From contig JAGFNQ010001195.1 in the NCBI GenBank assembly GCA_024364735.1, positions 1,185,827-1,249,826 of the forward strand: DNA of 64,000 bases, in the 5' to 3' direction. The notes below the pieces were generated by a model. The model was not told where the DNA came from and made no database searches. It worked only from the letters and a program-made list of their open reading frames with translations. The position numbers and the translations under genes were made by a program. Within the stretch, counting starts at the first letter, position 1. Each line of letters opens with the position of its first letter. The stretch is from Boesenbergia rotunda. Its lineage: Eukaryota > Streptophyta > Magnoliopsida > Zingiberales > Zingiberaceae. Of the stretch, positions 1 through 10,193 are shown piece after piece.

Positions 1-933
1 CGCCCTTATCAAGGTCTTCCGCGGCCGGTTTCGCCCTGACGCCGTGACCTACAACATCATCGCCGACGGATGGTGTCGGATCAAGCGCACTCCCAAAGCG
101 CTCGAGGTGCTGGCGCAAGATGGTGGACTCCGGGATCGAGCCGACGAAGACCACTTACAACATTCTGCTCAAGGGGTTCTTCCGGACAGGGCAGGTGAAC
201 GAGGCGATGCAATTCTTCAAGCAGATGAAGAAGAGAGGACGGAGGGGTGGTCCTGGTGATTCGGAATGCCGGCCCGACGTCGTCTCGTACACCACGATGG
301 TGCATGGCCTTGGCCTCGCCGGGCTGCTACAAAAGCTCGGAAGGTGTTCGATGAAATGATTTCCGAAGGCTGCTTGCCTTCAGTAGCAACCTACAATGCG
401 TTGATCCAGGTAAACTGCATAAAGGGTTGTGTCAAAGATGCCATCTGTTGTTCGATGAATTGACGAGGAAGGGTTACACTCCCAACACAATCACTTACAA
501 TCTGCTGATTCGAGGGCTTTGCCATGCCGGGGAGATGAACGAAGCGATGGATTTTTTCCGAAGGATGAAGCTCGACAACTGCGAGCCAAATGTGCAGACG
601 TTTAACCTTTTAATAAGGCATTGGCTCGGGGAGGGCGAGTTTGAGAAAGGCTTGGAGCTGTTTGAGAGAATGCACGAGCAGGAGGGCTGTTTGCCAAATC
701 TGGACACTTACAATGTGATTATAAGTGCAATGTTCTCGAGGAGACGGTCTGAGGACATGCTAGTAGCTGGGAAGATGGTGATGGAGATGGTGGAGAGGGG
801 ACATTTGCCAAGGAAGTTCATGTTCAATCGTGTCCTGAATGGTCTGTTAGTAACTGGGAATCAGGAGTTCGCGAAAGGTCTTCTGAGATTGCAGGAGAAA
901 CATAAATGTCTTGATCGGGGTATTAGATTGTGA
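1..933 (+). pseudogene. OTP43: PPR protein, OTP43-like (3' part; frameshifted)
   Basis: P-class pentatricopeptide repeat protein with several 35-residue repeats (TYNxL/I, DGWC, GLCHAG). The C-terminal part (motifs EMVERGHLPRKF and NRVLNGLLVTGNQ) closely resembles Arabidopsis At1g74900/OTP43, a mitochondrial factor needed for trans-splicing of nad1 intron 1; that role is known for the family and inferred here. The 5' end is outside the window. The reading frame changes three times: near 117 (one extra base), near 330-340 (one base missing) and near 443 (one base missing). Homology continues across each change, so these are single-base indels, either in the genome (pseudogene) or in the assembly. 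The last frame, from about 445 to the TGA at 931-933, is open and ends where OTP43 proteins end. No intron is needed. Confidence 0.8.
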
Positions 934-1039
934 TATTGCCACATTCAACTAAAAAGCTCGTCGAACACAAATGTCTTGATCGGCACACAGTGCAATAAAT
1001 CTACATCAATACACCACTCAAAAGAATTCAATCGATTAA

Positions 1040-1923
1040 TCAAGCCAGAAGCCAGAAATCTTTGTGTCGCTTGGTGGTGATCAAGTATCCACCACCTCTC
1101 CTGCTCTTCCTCCTCACCGCCACCGCCATGCACGTCGCGTTCTGCACGCAGTAGTCGGCGACGCTGCCGGAGATCTTGTTGCCGGCCCAGAGCATGACCA
1201 GTCTCCACGCGAAGGACGGGGACCTCTTCTTCTGCCCGATTATCAGGAGGGAGGCCCCTTGCTTTCTCGCCTCTTCCACGATCGCCGCCCCTTTTTCCGT
1301 CGCCTCCACCACCGATACCTCTACCACAACCTGACACACATTCGAACGGTTCGACATCAGGTTAACTGCTGAATTTTTAGTTGCGTGATAAAGAACAGAG
1401 TGTTTTTAGTTACTCAGGAACAGAACGCCTTTTCTCTTTTGACTGACCTCTGGTTTCTTGGCTTGGCAAATGTTTTTCATGGAATGGAGGAGCTCGTGAG
1501 ACTTGGAATCCCTCGATCGATCGCCTGCCATCACAAAACATCGTAGATTTTGGTTTGGTCGTTTCAATTCTCATGGAATCACCTCTCACCGTGCTTGGAG
1601 GATGGTCTGACGGCGTTGACGAGGACGATGCAGTCGCTGGCCTGCACCGCGTGGGAGAGCGCCCAGAGCATCGCCGTTTTGGATTCCGGGCTGGTGTCCA
1701 CCACGATCATGATCCTCCTCCGCCCGATCGCGGCCACCTCAGCCGCTTTTTCCTCGGGCTCAGGCTCGGGCTCGGGCTCGGGCTCGGGCTCCGCCGCATT
1801 GTCGGTCGGAGGAGGAGGCTGCTTGCTCTCGCCGAGCGGCGGGGAGCGGACCCTGACGCGGGCGGCGATGCGGTTGAAACAGAAGCCGGGCAGGCGGGGG
1901 CTGGTCCTGCTGCTGCCGGCCAT
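1040..1923 (-). CDS. Universal stress protein (UspA-like) family, three exons
   Basis: Small alpha/beta nucleotide-binding-fold protein of the USP family. Exons read leftwards are 1923-1590, 1524-1448 and 1330-1040. All introns are GT-AG and the frame joins through exon 2, which contributes HELLHSMKNICQAKKPE. Visible features are the strand-1 motif RRIMIVVDTSPESKTAMLWALSHA, a middle part VEVSVVEATEKG, the conserved EEARKQGASLLIIGQKKRS and the C-terminal NATCMAVAVRRKSRKGGG-like end (here RRGGGYLITTKRHKDFWLLA, in two pieces). An acidic EP-repeat linker precedes the domain and is encoded by a hexanucleotide repeat at about 1757-1793. Start chosen at MAGSS (1923). An upstream in-frame ATG at 2016 would add 31 residues and cannot be excluded. 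The gene is tail-to-tail with the PPR gene, about 105 bp apart. Substrate unknown. Confidence 0.85.
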
Positions 1924-2239
1924 TGTCGCGGATATGAGGAGGGAGGGAGAGATGCGATCGGAGAGGGAGGAAAAAGGGAAAGGGAGGATGGTCCACTTCG
2001 AAGCTGCTTTGGGCATGGCCGGTCATGGTGTTGAATAAGCGAGGCTCTGCCTCGTCGCTTTTTTCTCGATGCCCATCAGGTAGGGCTCATGATTATGAAT
2101 CTCCCCCCATCTGCATGGCGACCGGGTTCGCTGTCAATAAACTACGCGAAAGGAAAATGAATGGCCCTTATAAATTACTTAAGAAAAAATATTATAGATT
2201 AAAAAATCTGTAAATTGTCTATAAATTCTTAATTAAATC

Positions 2240-3330
2240 TTAAATTTTATTATCAATCCCTATATAAAAAAAATTTATTTTTATTTCCTATATGCAAATT
2301 TTATATGCTTAACTCTATAATAAATATTACTTTATCTAATTACCTTATTATTTTTAGGTTAAAAAAGTCTATAATGAAGTATAGTTATTATAAATTCAGT
2401 ATCATATAATTAAAATCTAGTATATTTTCTATCGAATTAAGTACCACATTTTTTATACGTATAAAAAGTTTAATAAGAAGTATATTTCAATTAGAATTTC
2501 GTATATATTCTATCAAATTGAGCACAATTTTTTTTCACTGGACCAATCGATTAGGAGTTCATACTTAATTGTCCTTATTATTTTTAGGTACAAAAGTCCA
2601 AAATGAGGTATAGTTCCTTTTAAATTTAATATCATATAATTAAAATCTAGTATATTTTCTATCAAATTAACTACCACACTTTTTATATTAATAAAAAGTG
2701 TAGGAAGAAGTATAATTCTTCCTAAATTCAGTATATTTTAATTAAAATTTAGTATATGTTCTATCAAATTAAGTACAATTCTTTTTTCACTAGACTAATT
2801 AATTAGGAGTTCATACTTAATTGTCCTTATTATTTTTAGGTATAAAAAGTCTAAAATGAGATATAATTCCTCCTAAATTCAATATCATATAATTAAAATC
2901 TAGTATATTTTTTATCAAATTAAGTATCATACTTTTTATACGTATAAAAAGTCCAAAAATAAGTATAATTTTTCATAAATTCAGTATATTTTAATTAGAA
3001 TTTAGTATATGTTCTATCAAATTGAACACGATTCTTTTTCTACTGGACCAATTGATTAGGAGTTCATATCAATTGATTAGCTTAGGATGAATTGATTAGG
3101 TCATACTCAATTTAATAGAAAATATACTGAATTTTAATTAAATAATACAAAATTTAGAAAGAATTATACTTGATTTAAGACTTTTTGTACCTAAAAAAAT
3201 TGAGTAATTCGATAAATCTATAGTTGAAACATATGAAACATTGCATGTAGGGAGTGGAAATAAATTTTTTCTGACGCAGGGATTGAGGAGAAAGTTAAAT
3301 TTGCGTGTAGGGAGTTTAGGATAATTTTCC
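2240..3330. mobile_element. AT-rich foldback/MITE-like element with internal tandem repeats
   Basis: The ends are inverted copies of each other: the left arm around 2256-2315 (aatccctatat, ttatttcctatatgcaaa) matches the reverse complement of about 3241-3290 (tttgcatgtagggagtggaaataaa, in pieces). Inside, a block that starts with ccttattatttttaggt recurs at about 2342, 2573 and 2824, about 230-250 bp apart, and each block holds two related halves with the phrase ttctatcaaatta. No coding frame. Exact termini and target duplication were not found. Lies upstream (5') of the stress-protein gene. Confidence 0.6.
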
Positions 3331-3478
3331 CTTGAAAAATTGCTATTATTTCATTTTTTTGATGAATCAGATAATCCTACGTTTTCGTGGGAAAATTATC
3401 AAATGAATCATACGGATGGAACAAGTGTAACCATTATCTTGGCGACGATCTCATATATCTTCACAGGTTGGAAAAACT
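3331..3478. other. Non-coding spacer
   Basis: AT-rich sequence between the foldback element and the left inverted-repeat arm. The short open frame starting at 3340 shows no recognisable domain and overlaps the repeat arm, so it is not called as a gene. Confidence 0.6.
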
Positions 3479-3479
3479 T

Positions 3480-3650
3480 CGTTAATCATTTATCTCTCCA
3501 CGCACTAGCCACAGCATCCGGATTAGTAGTTTTCGTGATTTACTTCCTCCATGTTTGCCCTGAGACAAATTGATGGGGGGCACTAGGGGCGAGCGAATCG
3601 CCTTTTTTCCATCATATATCTTCAAAGGGAATAAATGTTAGGGGTTAATT
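3480..3650 (+). repeat. Left arm of a long inverted repeat flanking the LTR element
   Basis: About 150-170 bp whose reverse complement occurs at about 11225-11390, on the far side of the retrotransposon. Shared phrases include actagccacaacatccgga (left copy reads cagcatccggattagtag), the tcctccatgtttgccctg block and gggcgagcgaatcgcctttt. Similarity is roughly three quarters by eye. It contains no gene. Confidence 0.7.
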
Positions 3651-3711
3651 CTTAAAATTTAATAGTATGTATGATTTACTCCATCGTGTATTTAACATCT
3701 TCAATCCATAG

Positions 3712-4615
3712 TGATCCCGGCCCAACTTGCGTGTAGCTCGGCCGGCTAGCCTGGCTCTCCGTCGGAAGGTCCCACGGGCCCAACAAGCTGAGTCACCCAA
3801 GCAAATAGCCGGGAGGCCCGACCTATTTTACGGAGGAGCAGCCTCCAACCACCCTGCTCCCGACCCCAGGGAGTTCCCTAACCAAGGAACCCTCGAACGC
3901 CCGACCCAGGGCCAGGTCGGGTAGATCAGTTCTAAGCATCCCCTAGCTCGACCACTCACTCAGGCGACTCGAGAGCAGGCGAATCGAATACATCTCCACG
4001 CCCCCAACTCAAGGCATACCCTACGTCGCTCGGAGACATTACGCCTGATCCGACCGATATCACTCGAGCCAACCAGATGGCAACCAACCTCAAGACCGAA
4101 CCTTCCTTACGCCACACCTACTCCATGACATCACATATACAACCGTGGTACGAGGGACAGCGGCCCCTTACTTGTTCATAACACACGTCGCAGATGTTCC
4201 GAGGACTCTATACTACCGTACTATCTGGGCACCACGCACCATGTCGCCCTTCGACGTGTCAGGTAGAGCAGCTCCGATCAGTGCCTTCGTGAGAGCTGAC
4301 AAACGCCCACATCCCTGTCTGCTGTGGGTACCGAAAGATGATTGACACAGACAGGGGTTGTCAGCTCCCCCGACTATATAAGCCCCTCCCCTCCTTATTC
4401 CCCAGGTATGCGCGATCGTGCTCTTGTCTCCTAATTCCTTTGTTCTACCATATTCCTGCGGATACTGACTTGATTGTCGGAGGGCCTGACCGAGGATTTT
4501 TCCCGACGAGTTGCTAACGGTCATTTTCTTGCAGATCGAAGCCATCGTAAGCAGCTCACGACCTTCGGGAGACTACGCTGCTCTTGGGAGTCCATCTCAC
4601 TTCACGCCAGGATCA
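3712..4615 (+). repeat. 5' LTR of the gag-only retrotransposon
   Basis: 904 bp, beginning TGATCCCGGCCC and ending GGATCA. It matches 10194-11189 along its length, but lacks about 90 bp present in the 3' LTR at about 10322-10412. A TATA box (TATATAAG) is at 4375-4382 within gactatataagcccctccc, the probable promoter of the element. Confidence 0.9.
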
Positions 4616-4619
4616 AATA

Positions 4620-4640
4620 TGGCGCTAGAACGAGGGCCTT
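4620..4640 (+). promoter_or_regulatory. Candidate primer-binding site
   Basis: The sequence tggcgctagaacgagggcc begins five bases after the 5' LTR. Plant LTR elements place the tRNA-complementary site here and it usually starts TGG. I could not assign the tRNA. Confidence 0.55.
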
Positions 4641-4983
4641 CGGCCTGATCGGAAGTGCATGATGGAAGATCTCAATCGAGTAATGGTGATCGTCACCCTC
4701 GAGGAGTATGAGCGCTTGCTGGCCGCGCGGGCTCAGAAGACCCCTAGAGGCCTTCACAGGTCGGCAGCTCGGCGCCCAGATTTCCCGAGCCACCAGCACC
4801 TAGCCACTCAGGAGGTCAGGGAAAGCCTGCCCGACCCGATAGAAGTTCTATTCCCTTCCCCGCGGCTCCCTATCGAGGTCGGGATGACGAGGTTAACTCG
4901 ATGACAGGGGGAAAGCCCCCGTCGACTCGTCTCCGATTACCCTGGTACGAAACCCCTTTTCTTCCTGGATACTGGAAGAACCG

Positions 4984-5670
4984 GTGCCCAAGCATCTCCG
5001 GTTCTTCACCATACCCGAGTATGTTGGAGCCACCGACCCCGAGGAGCATCTGATGAAATTCGAAAGTGCGACCCTGTTGCACCAGTACCCTGAGGGCGTG
5101 AAATGCAGAGCATTCTTGACAACACTCTCGGGATCCGCTCAACGATGGTTCAGCCAACTCCCCAATGGGTCGATCGCAAGCTTTGGGGAGCTTAGGAGGG
5201 CATTCCTCCAGTACTTCGCCAGCAGCCGGAGGCACCAAAAGACAACTATCAACCTGTTCACCCTAAAGCAGAGTCTAAAGGAATCGCTCCGGGTCTACAT
5301 CAAGAGATTTAATGGAGTGGCACTAGACGTTCCGACTGTCGTGCCCGAGGTGCTGATCAGCGCCTTCTCCCAGGGATTGCAGGAGGGAGATTTCTTCCGC
5401 TCGCTCATCAGAAAACCGCCAACATACTTTGACAGCCTACTGGGAAAGGCTGTCAAATATATCAATGTGGAGGAAGCGCAGGCCGCTCGAAAAAAGGAGT
5501 CGGTTAGCGCGTCACCTCCGAATCCCGCGCAGACCAGTCGATCGCCGGGAGGGCCCATCCGCAGCCCCCAGGGACCCACCGACCGAGCGGGGATGGAACG
5601 TGACAGGTGCAACAGATGGTTAGGGGTGTCTACCGACCTGTCGGAGACCCTACTACGCGTTTCATCATAG
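4984..5670 (+). CDS. Retrotransposon Gag-like protein (Ty3/gypsy type)
   Basis: 228-residue frame containing the Retrotrans_gag (PF03732) core: IPEYVGATDPEEHLMKFES, then the helix with AFLTTLSGSAQRWFSQLP, then SFGELRRAFLQYFASS and LKQSLKESLRVYIKRFN. These are the hallmarks of the capsid part of plant gypsy Gag. After about residue 175 the protein becomes low-complexity, and no intact CCHC zinc knuckle is seen. A weak HxxEEC-like trace follows in another frame near 5670-5700, suggesting a frameshift and decay of the nucleocapsid end. The chosen ATG (4984) sits in conserved sequence. The real start may be upstream in broken sequence (ORF-like stretch from 4659), so the N-terminus is uncertain. 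No pol follows. Confidence 0.75.
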   Translation: MPKHLRFFTIPEYVGATDPEEHLMKFESATLLHQYPEGVKCRAFLTTLSGSAQRWFSQLPNGSIASFGELRRAFLQYFASSRRHQKTTINLFTLKQSLKESLRVYIKRFNGVALDVPTVVPEVLISAFSQGLQEGDFFRSLIRKPPTYFDSLLGKAVKYINVEEAQAARKKESVSASPPNPAQTSRSPGGPIRSPQGPTDRAGMERDRCNRWLGVSTDLSETLLRVSS

Positions 5671-6096
5671 CCACACCCACGACACGGAGGAATGCCGACA
5701 GATCGGCAAAAGTCGGGCTCTTGCCCCTACTGCGCGAGGGCGAGGACCTCAGGCCTCCCCTATGCGTGGGTCAGGTCGGGGAAACCCGACCATCTCCCCC
5801 CTCCCCCCGCTGTAGAACCCAGGTAGCGTTTACCACCCGCTCGTAACTTGTTCCCACAAGAGGAACGAGTTGAGTTGGACAAAATGGACGAGCAGCAGGC
5901 CAATCGGCAGAACACCGTTCGAGGGAGAGTGCATGTGATCTCGGGCGGCCGAGCAGACAACTAAACGGGTTAGAGCGTCCCTAAAGGGTCATACATCTCC
6001 AGTTACCTTGAGAGCCGCAGTGAGGGCCTGGAGGATAATTGTACTTTGCAACCCTGCAAGGATAGTAGAAGGCCCCTATTCTCGGATAATTTGCAG
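5671..6096 (+). other. Degenerate region after gag
   Basis: GC-rich sequence with short broken frames that look like the remains of a Gag tail. No protease or polymerase motif is visible before the tandem array begins. Confidence 0.5.
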
Positions 6097-7085
6097 GCGT
6101 CCAGACTCTCTCTCCAGCGAGTTATAAGTGGGCATGCTCCCACAAACCCCTCGGCTCGGCCCCTAGCCGGACGCGTGGCGACCCACGCTCCCTGGGGTGC
6201 ATCCGACCGAGCGTTCAGACTCTCGCTCCCAGCGAGTTATAAGTGGGCATGCTCCCACGAACCCCTCGGCTCGGTCCCCAGCCTGTACGCATGGCAACCC
6301 ATGCTGCCTAGGGGTGCATCCGACGAGCGTCCAGACTCTCGCTCCTAGCGAGTTATAAGTGGGCATGCTCCCACGAACCCCTCGGCTCGGCCCCCAGCCC
6401 GGACGCGTGGGACCCATGCTCCCTGGGGTGCATCCAACCGAGCGTCCAGACTCTCATTCCCACGAGTCATAAGTGGGCATCCTCCCACGAACCCCTCGGC
6501 TCAACCCCCAGCCCGGACGCTGCGACCCACGCTCCCTGGGGTGCATTGACCGAGTGTCCAGACTCTCGCTCCCAACAAGTTATAAGTGGGCATGCTCCCA
6601 CGAACCCCTCGGCTCGACCCCCAGCCTGGACGCGTGGCGACCCACGCTCCTTGGGGTGCACTCGACCGAGCGTCCAGACTCTCGCTCCCAGCGAGTTATA
6701 AGTGGGCATGCTCCCACGAACCCCTCGGCTCGGCCCCCAGCCTGGACGCATGGCGACCCACGCTCCCTGGGGTGCCTCCGACCGAGTGTCCAAACTCTCG
6801 CTCCCAGCGAGTTATAAGTGGGCATGCTCCCACGAACCCCTCAGCTCGACCCCCAGCATGGACGCGTGGCGACCCATGCTCCCTGGGGTGCATCCGATCG
6901 AGCGTCCAGACTCTCGCTCCCAACGAGTTATATGTGGGCATGCTCCCACGAACCCCTCGGCTCGACCCCCAGCCTGGACGCATGGCGACCCACGCTCCCT
7001 GGGGTGCACCCGACCGAGCGTCCAGACTCTCGCTCCCAGTGAGTTATAAGTGGGCATGCTCCCACGACCCCTCGGCTCGACCCCC
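6097..7085. repeat. 116-bp tandem array inside the retrotransposon (about 8.5 units)
   Basis: The anchor gcatgctcccac recurs at 6133, 6247, 6363, 6478 (one base changed), 6590, 6706, 6822, 6938 and 7054; spacings are 112-116 bp, with 116 the rule in the right half. Each unit begins GCGTCCAG and later carries its reverse complement CTGGACGC, and contains a small hairpin CTCGCT-CCC-AGCGAG. Long open frames on both strands here result from the repeat being stop-poor. Because 116 is not a multiple of three, these frames shift from unit to unit and are not evidence of a protein. Confidence 0.95.
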
Positions 7086-7485
7086 GCTCCTGGAGGTCTG
7101 GCCGACCGAACATCTAGAGTCAGCCCTCTGGGCCAGCGATGTCATACTTGGTCGGGCTCCCCGGCCGGGCGTGCGGCAATCCACGCCCCCAAGGTCGGGC
7201 TGATCGAAAACATGAACCTCGAGTATGCAGCACAAAGGCTAGTCCTTAGCCTTAGCCTAATCGAGAGCCGCATTGGCCGAGTCTCCCTCGCCAAGAAATG
7301 GAATATGGTGGGGACTTGGGCATTTGCCCGAGCCCACAAGACTTAGAGAAAAAAGACGACAACAAGCACATAAGACAATTCATAGAAAGGAAAGATTGCA
7401 TTAATGTGGAAATTGGTACAAAATTGAGGCAAGGCCTCTACAAAGAACAAAATAGAAAAAAAAGGGGAAAATAAAACCCCGACCC
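7086..7485. other. Retrotransposon interior between array and antisense gene
   Basis: Begins with array-like sequence (gctcctggaggtctggccgaccg) that loses the 116-bp regularity. It then becomes A-rich at about 7345-7480, where the 3' end of the antisense transcript would lie. No coding evidence. Confidence 0.5.
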
Positions 7486-9593
7486 TCACTTGAAGGGTCG
7501 GAAGACCTCCTCCGCCATCTGCTGGGTCAACCCGAACAGCTTAACAGTGCTGACCGGGAGGTCGGGAGGAATGTGCCCCCTGCTTAAGCTGCTCAAACGT
7601 ACTGAGCATCTGCGCCTAAGCAAGGGGCGCAGCCTCTGGGACAGCTCGCGCCCGAAGTCCATGGAGTTTAGGTACTCCACTCGCCGAGCATCCCACCGTG
7701 TCGCCTCGCTCGCCTTATAGGCCCGGAGCTCTTCAAGCTCCGACTGGGCTGCCTCCCAGGCGGACTGTTGCTCGCGCAGCCGGCTCAACTCCTTGGCTTG
7801 GGCCCGAAGATCAGCGTCCCCGCTGGCCAGCTGGCTTGCTAGAGAGCCGACCTCTCACTCCTTGGCCGCCAGCTGGGCGCGCAGGGGTTCGGAGGCCCGG
7901 GTCAGCTCGAGGAGGTCGGCTTGGGTCTTCTGCAGCTCCTCCTTCACCTTGTCCCGGAGAGCCCAAGCCTTGCGCTCCGTATGCTCGACTTGGGAAACTC
8001 GGAGGAGCGCTTGGCCGACCGCTGTATCAGCCAAAGTAATCTACGCCTTAGAGACCTCCAGCTGCTCCTCCGAGTGGGCCAGCAGATCTTGTAAAGCGAC
8101 CTCGACCCTCAGGCCGTTGAGAGAGGCTTCATCGGAGGTCAGCCGAGTGTGCCGGAATCGGGCCTCCAGGTTGTCCACTCGCGCTCTGCTCGAAACTGGG
8201 CCTTGGCGTGGGCCAGCATGGTCATCGACATGTTGTAGCTCACGCCCCAAAGCTGCAAAGCGTAAAAGAGTTTCGTCAGTACCAAGTTGGGGTAGTCATA
8301 AGGAAAAAAACAAAATAGCCTTAGTATACCTGGGTAGCTACCGATATAAAGGCGTCCGCTCGGACGCTCGGGCCTCGGTAGTTGCATTCTCGAAGGCCCT
8401 GAAGAAAGTGGTCGGTGAGCGGTCCATGCAACTGATTTCTTGTGCTCGGTCGGAGGTCACGCCACTCGGCAGCTTTTGCTTGCTCCCAGTCGGAGGTCAT
8501 GCTTGATGCGAAGAGGACTGTGATGCGGAAGACTCAACGGTGGGCCTTTTCCCCTTCTGCTTTTTCCACGGCCAGCTAGTAGAAGCCTCCGCAAGGTCGG
8601 TGGGTTGTGGCCCAGGCTCGGCCCCGCGCGCTCACCTACGCCGGAGGAGGAGGGGTTGGTCATCCTCTGACTCAGACCCAGGGACAACAACAATTGCCGC
8701 CGCGGGCGCGGGATTGGAAGAACGCGATAGCTCGGGTGCCGGTGGAGCCGTCTCCCGCTGAGGTAGCTGCTCAGTTGTGCGATCCTCTAGCTCAAGATCA
8801 TCCAAGTCGAAGCCCTCTTCCAGAGCCGCCGCTAGCATCATGGTGGCTGCAAAGTAAGCAACGCTTAGTCAGCCATAAATGGGCAAAGGACCAAAACAGG
8901 AAACTTACTGAGTGAGGCAGGACGATGGAATGGCACGGCGCTGAGCCCGAACACGTACAGGATGCCCTCGCTCAGCAGATGTCCATCGTGGAAATGTTGA
9001 CCCCCGATTTTGGAAAGGGCCGACTTATAAGAAAGAAGAGATTGGTAGTTCTTGGGGAGAGGGGGGAGGAGGAAGGTCAGATATCCAATCGGTCGGCCAG
9101 CTCGGGGTCGGGATAGTATTGACAAAGAAGTATCGCTCCTTCCAACCCTTATTAAAGGTCGGAAGTTTCGACAGAAAAGTCGTTTTAGCTCGGGCATGGA
9201 AAAAGAAATTGTCCGGCTCTTATTTTTTGGGATAAAAGTAGTAGAAAACTTCAGGCTGAAGTAGAATTTTATACAGGGAAAAGATGACCACCGACCCACA
9301 GATCAATCGGATGGCGTTCGGCGCTAACTGAGACAAGGGAATTTGGAAAAAAAATGACAAATGACGGTAATGAAGGGATGGATGGGAAAGGGCAGCCCAG
9401 CCTGCAAATGGTCCCGAGAAATGGTGATGTAGGTAAGGGGAGGGGTCGCGGGTCGGTCGGTGGAACGAGGTAAGCGAAGAAGGTGGTCGGGAGAAATGTG
9501 GTAGTCGGCACAGATCTCCTCGAGATCGTGATAGTCGAGCTCGGACACCATGGTAGAGTACCATGGGTCCGAGTGAGAGGAGGAGGAAGCCAT
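7486..9593 (-). pseudogene. Antisense extra ORF of the retrotransposon (PF04195-like, coiled-coil tail), broken
   Basis: Reads against gag. It starts MASSSSHSDPWYSTMVSEL at 9593, then shows the pattern of the plant putative gypsy-type transposon domain (PF04195): AGLPFPIHPFI, QLAPNAIRLICGSVVIF, FYYFYPKK, then LSKLPTFNKGWKERYFFV. An acidic/serine linker (8841-8632, SESEDDQPLL) and a long coiled coil (about 8250-7486; EVALQDLLAHSEEQLEVSKA, QSAWEAAQSELEELRAYKAS) follow, as is usual for these proteins. Breaks seen: a one-base shift at the run of eight A at about 9346-9353, an in-frame TAA near 9220, and stops at about 8041 and 7857. Introns between the domains are likely but were not resolved. 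A TATA-like aataaatag lies about 165 bp upstream (9757-9773 region). Function unknown. Confidence 0.7.
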
Positions 9594-10177
9594 GAAGAGA
9601 GGCGAAGGAAGAAAGACTAACCGAGAGAGGAAGGGGTCGCCGGGGAAGATGACCGGAAAGCAGGCACCGCCAAGTCTCGCCGGAACCCTAGCAAAGCGCG
9701 CGAGAGCAGCAGTTCGACATCAAGGGTGAAAGGCGATGGTAAAAATCGAAGGGTAAAGGTCTATTTATTGGGTCTGAGAAGCGATGCCTACCGTCCGATG
9801 GCGAGCCGGAGAAGAGGCGGAAAAGGTTGTGCGCCGTCCAATCGAGCCCGAAGGAACCCCCGAGGCGGCGCAGGCCACGTGCAAACTGATCATTCGCGGA
9901 GACGGGCGGCAGACCCCTCGTTGCTCGGGGAAGCAATAGCCCAAGGACACGTAGCCTAGCAGTTAATGTGGTAATTAATGAGAATGATACAAATCGTCTC
10001 GGCTCAGACGAAGGATGAGATAGAAAAGGTGGAATGATGTGACCAGGTCTGCCGGTCGGGCAACCCGCGCAGATGCAACTACAAAGGCCGACCAGGAGAT
10101 TAGATCTCTCGGTACGCCAGGCTCGCTTTGCAAAGAATAGTCCAATCAGTCGGGCTCGGCGCCTCCTTCGACTAGAC

Positions 10178-10193
10178 TCAAAGGGGATGCTTG
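10178..10193 (+). promoter_or_regulatory. Candidate polypurine tract
   Basis: The purine run aaaggggatg lies immediately before the 3' LTR, where second-strand priming occurs in LTR elements. Confidence 0.6.

Noticed and set aside
1550..2038. Plus-strand open frames of about 160 codons
   Set aside because: Antisense shadows of exon 1 of the stress-protein gene, caused by GC-rich repeat sequence.
4659..4904. Separate small gene upstream of gag
   Set aside because: The frame lies in the gag leader and is probably part of a longer, broken Gag N-terminus.
6163..7203. Many long open frames on both strands (up to 205 codons)
   Set aside because: They arise from the stop-poor 116-bp repeat, occur in all frames and both strands, and shift with each unit. 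No domain is seen.
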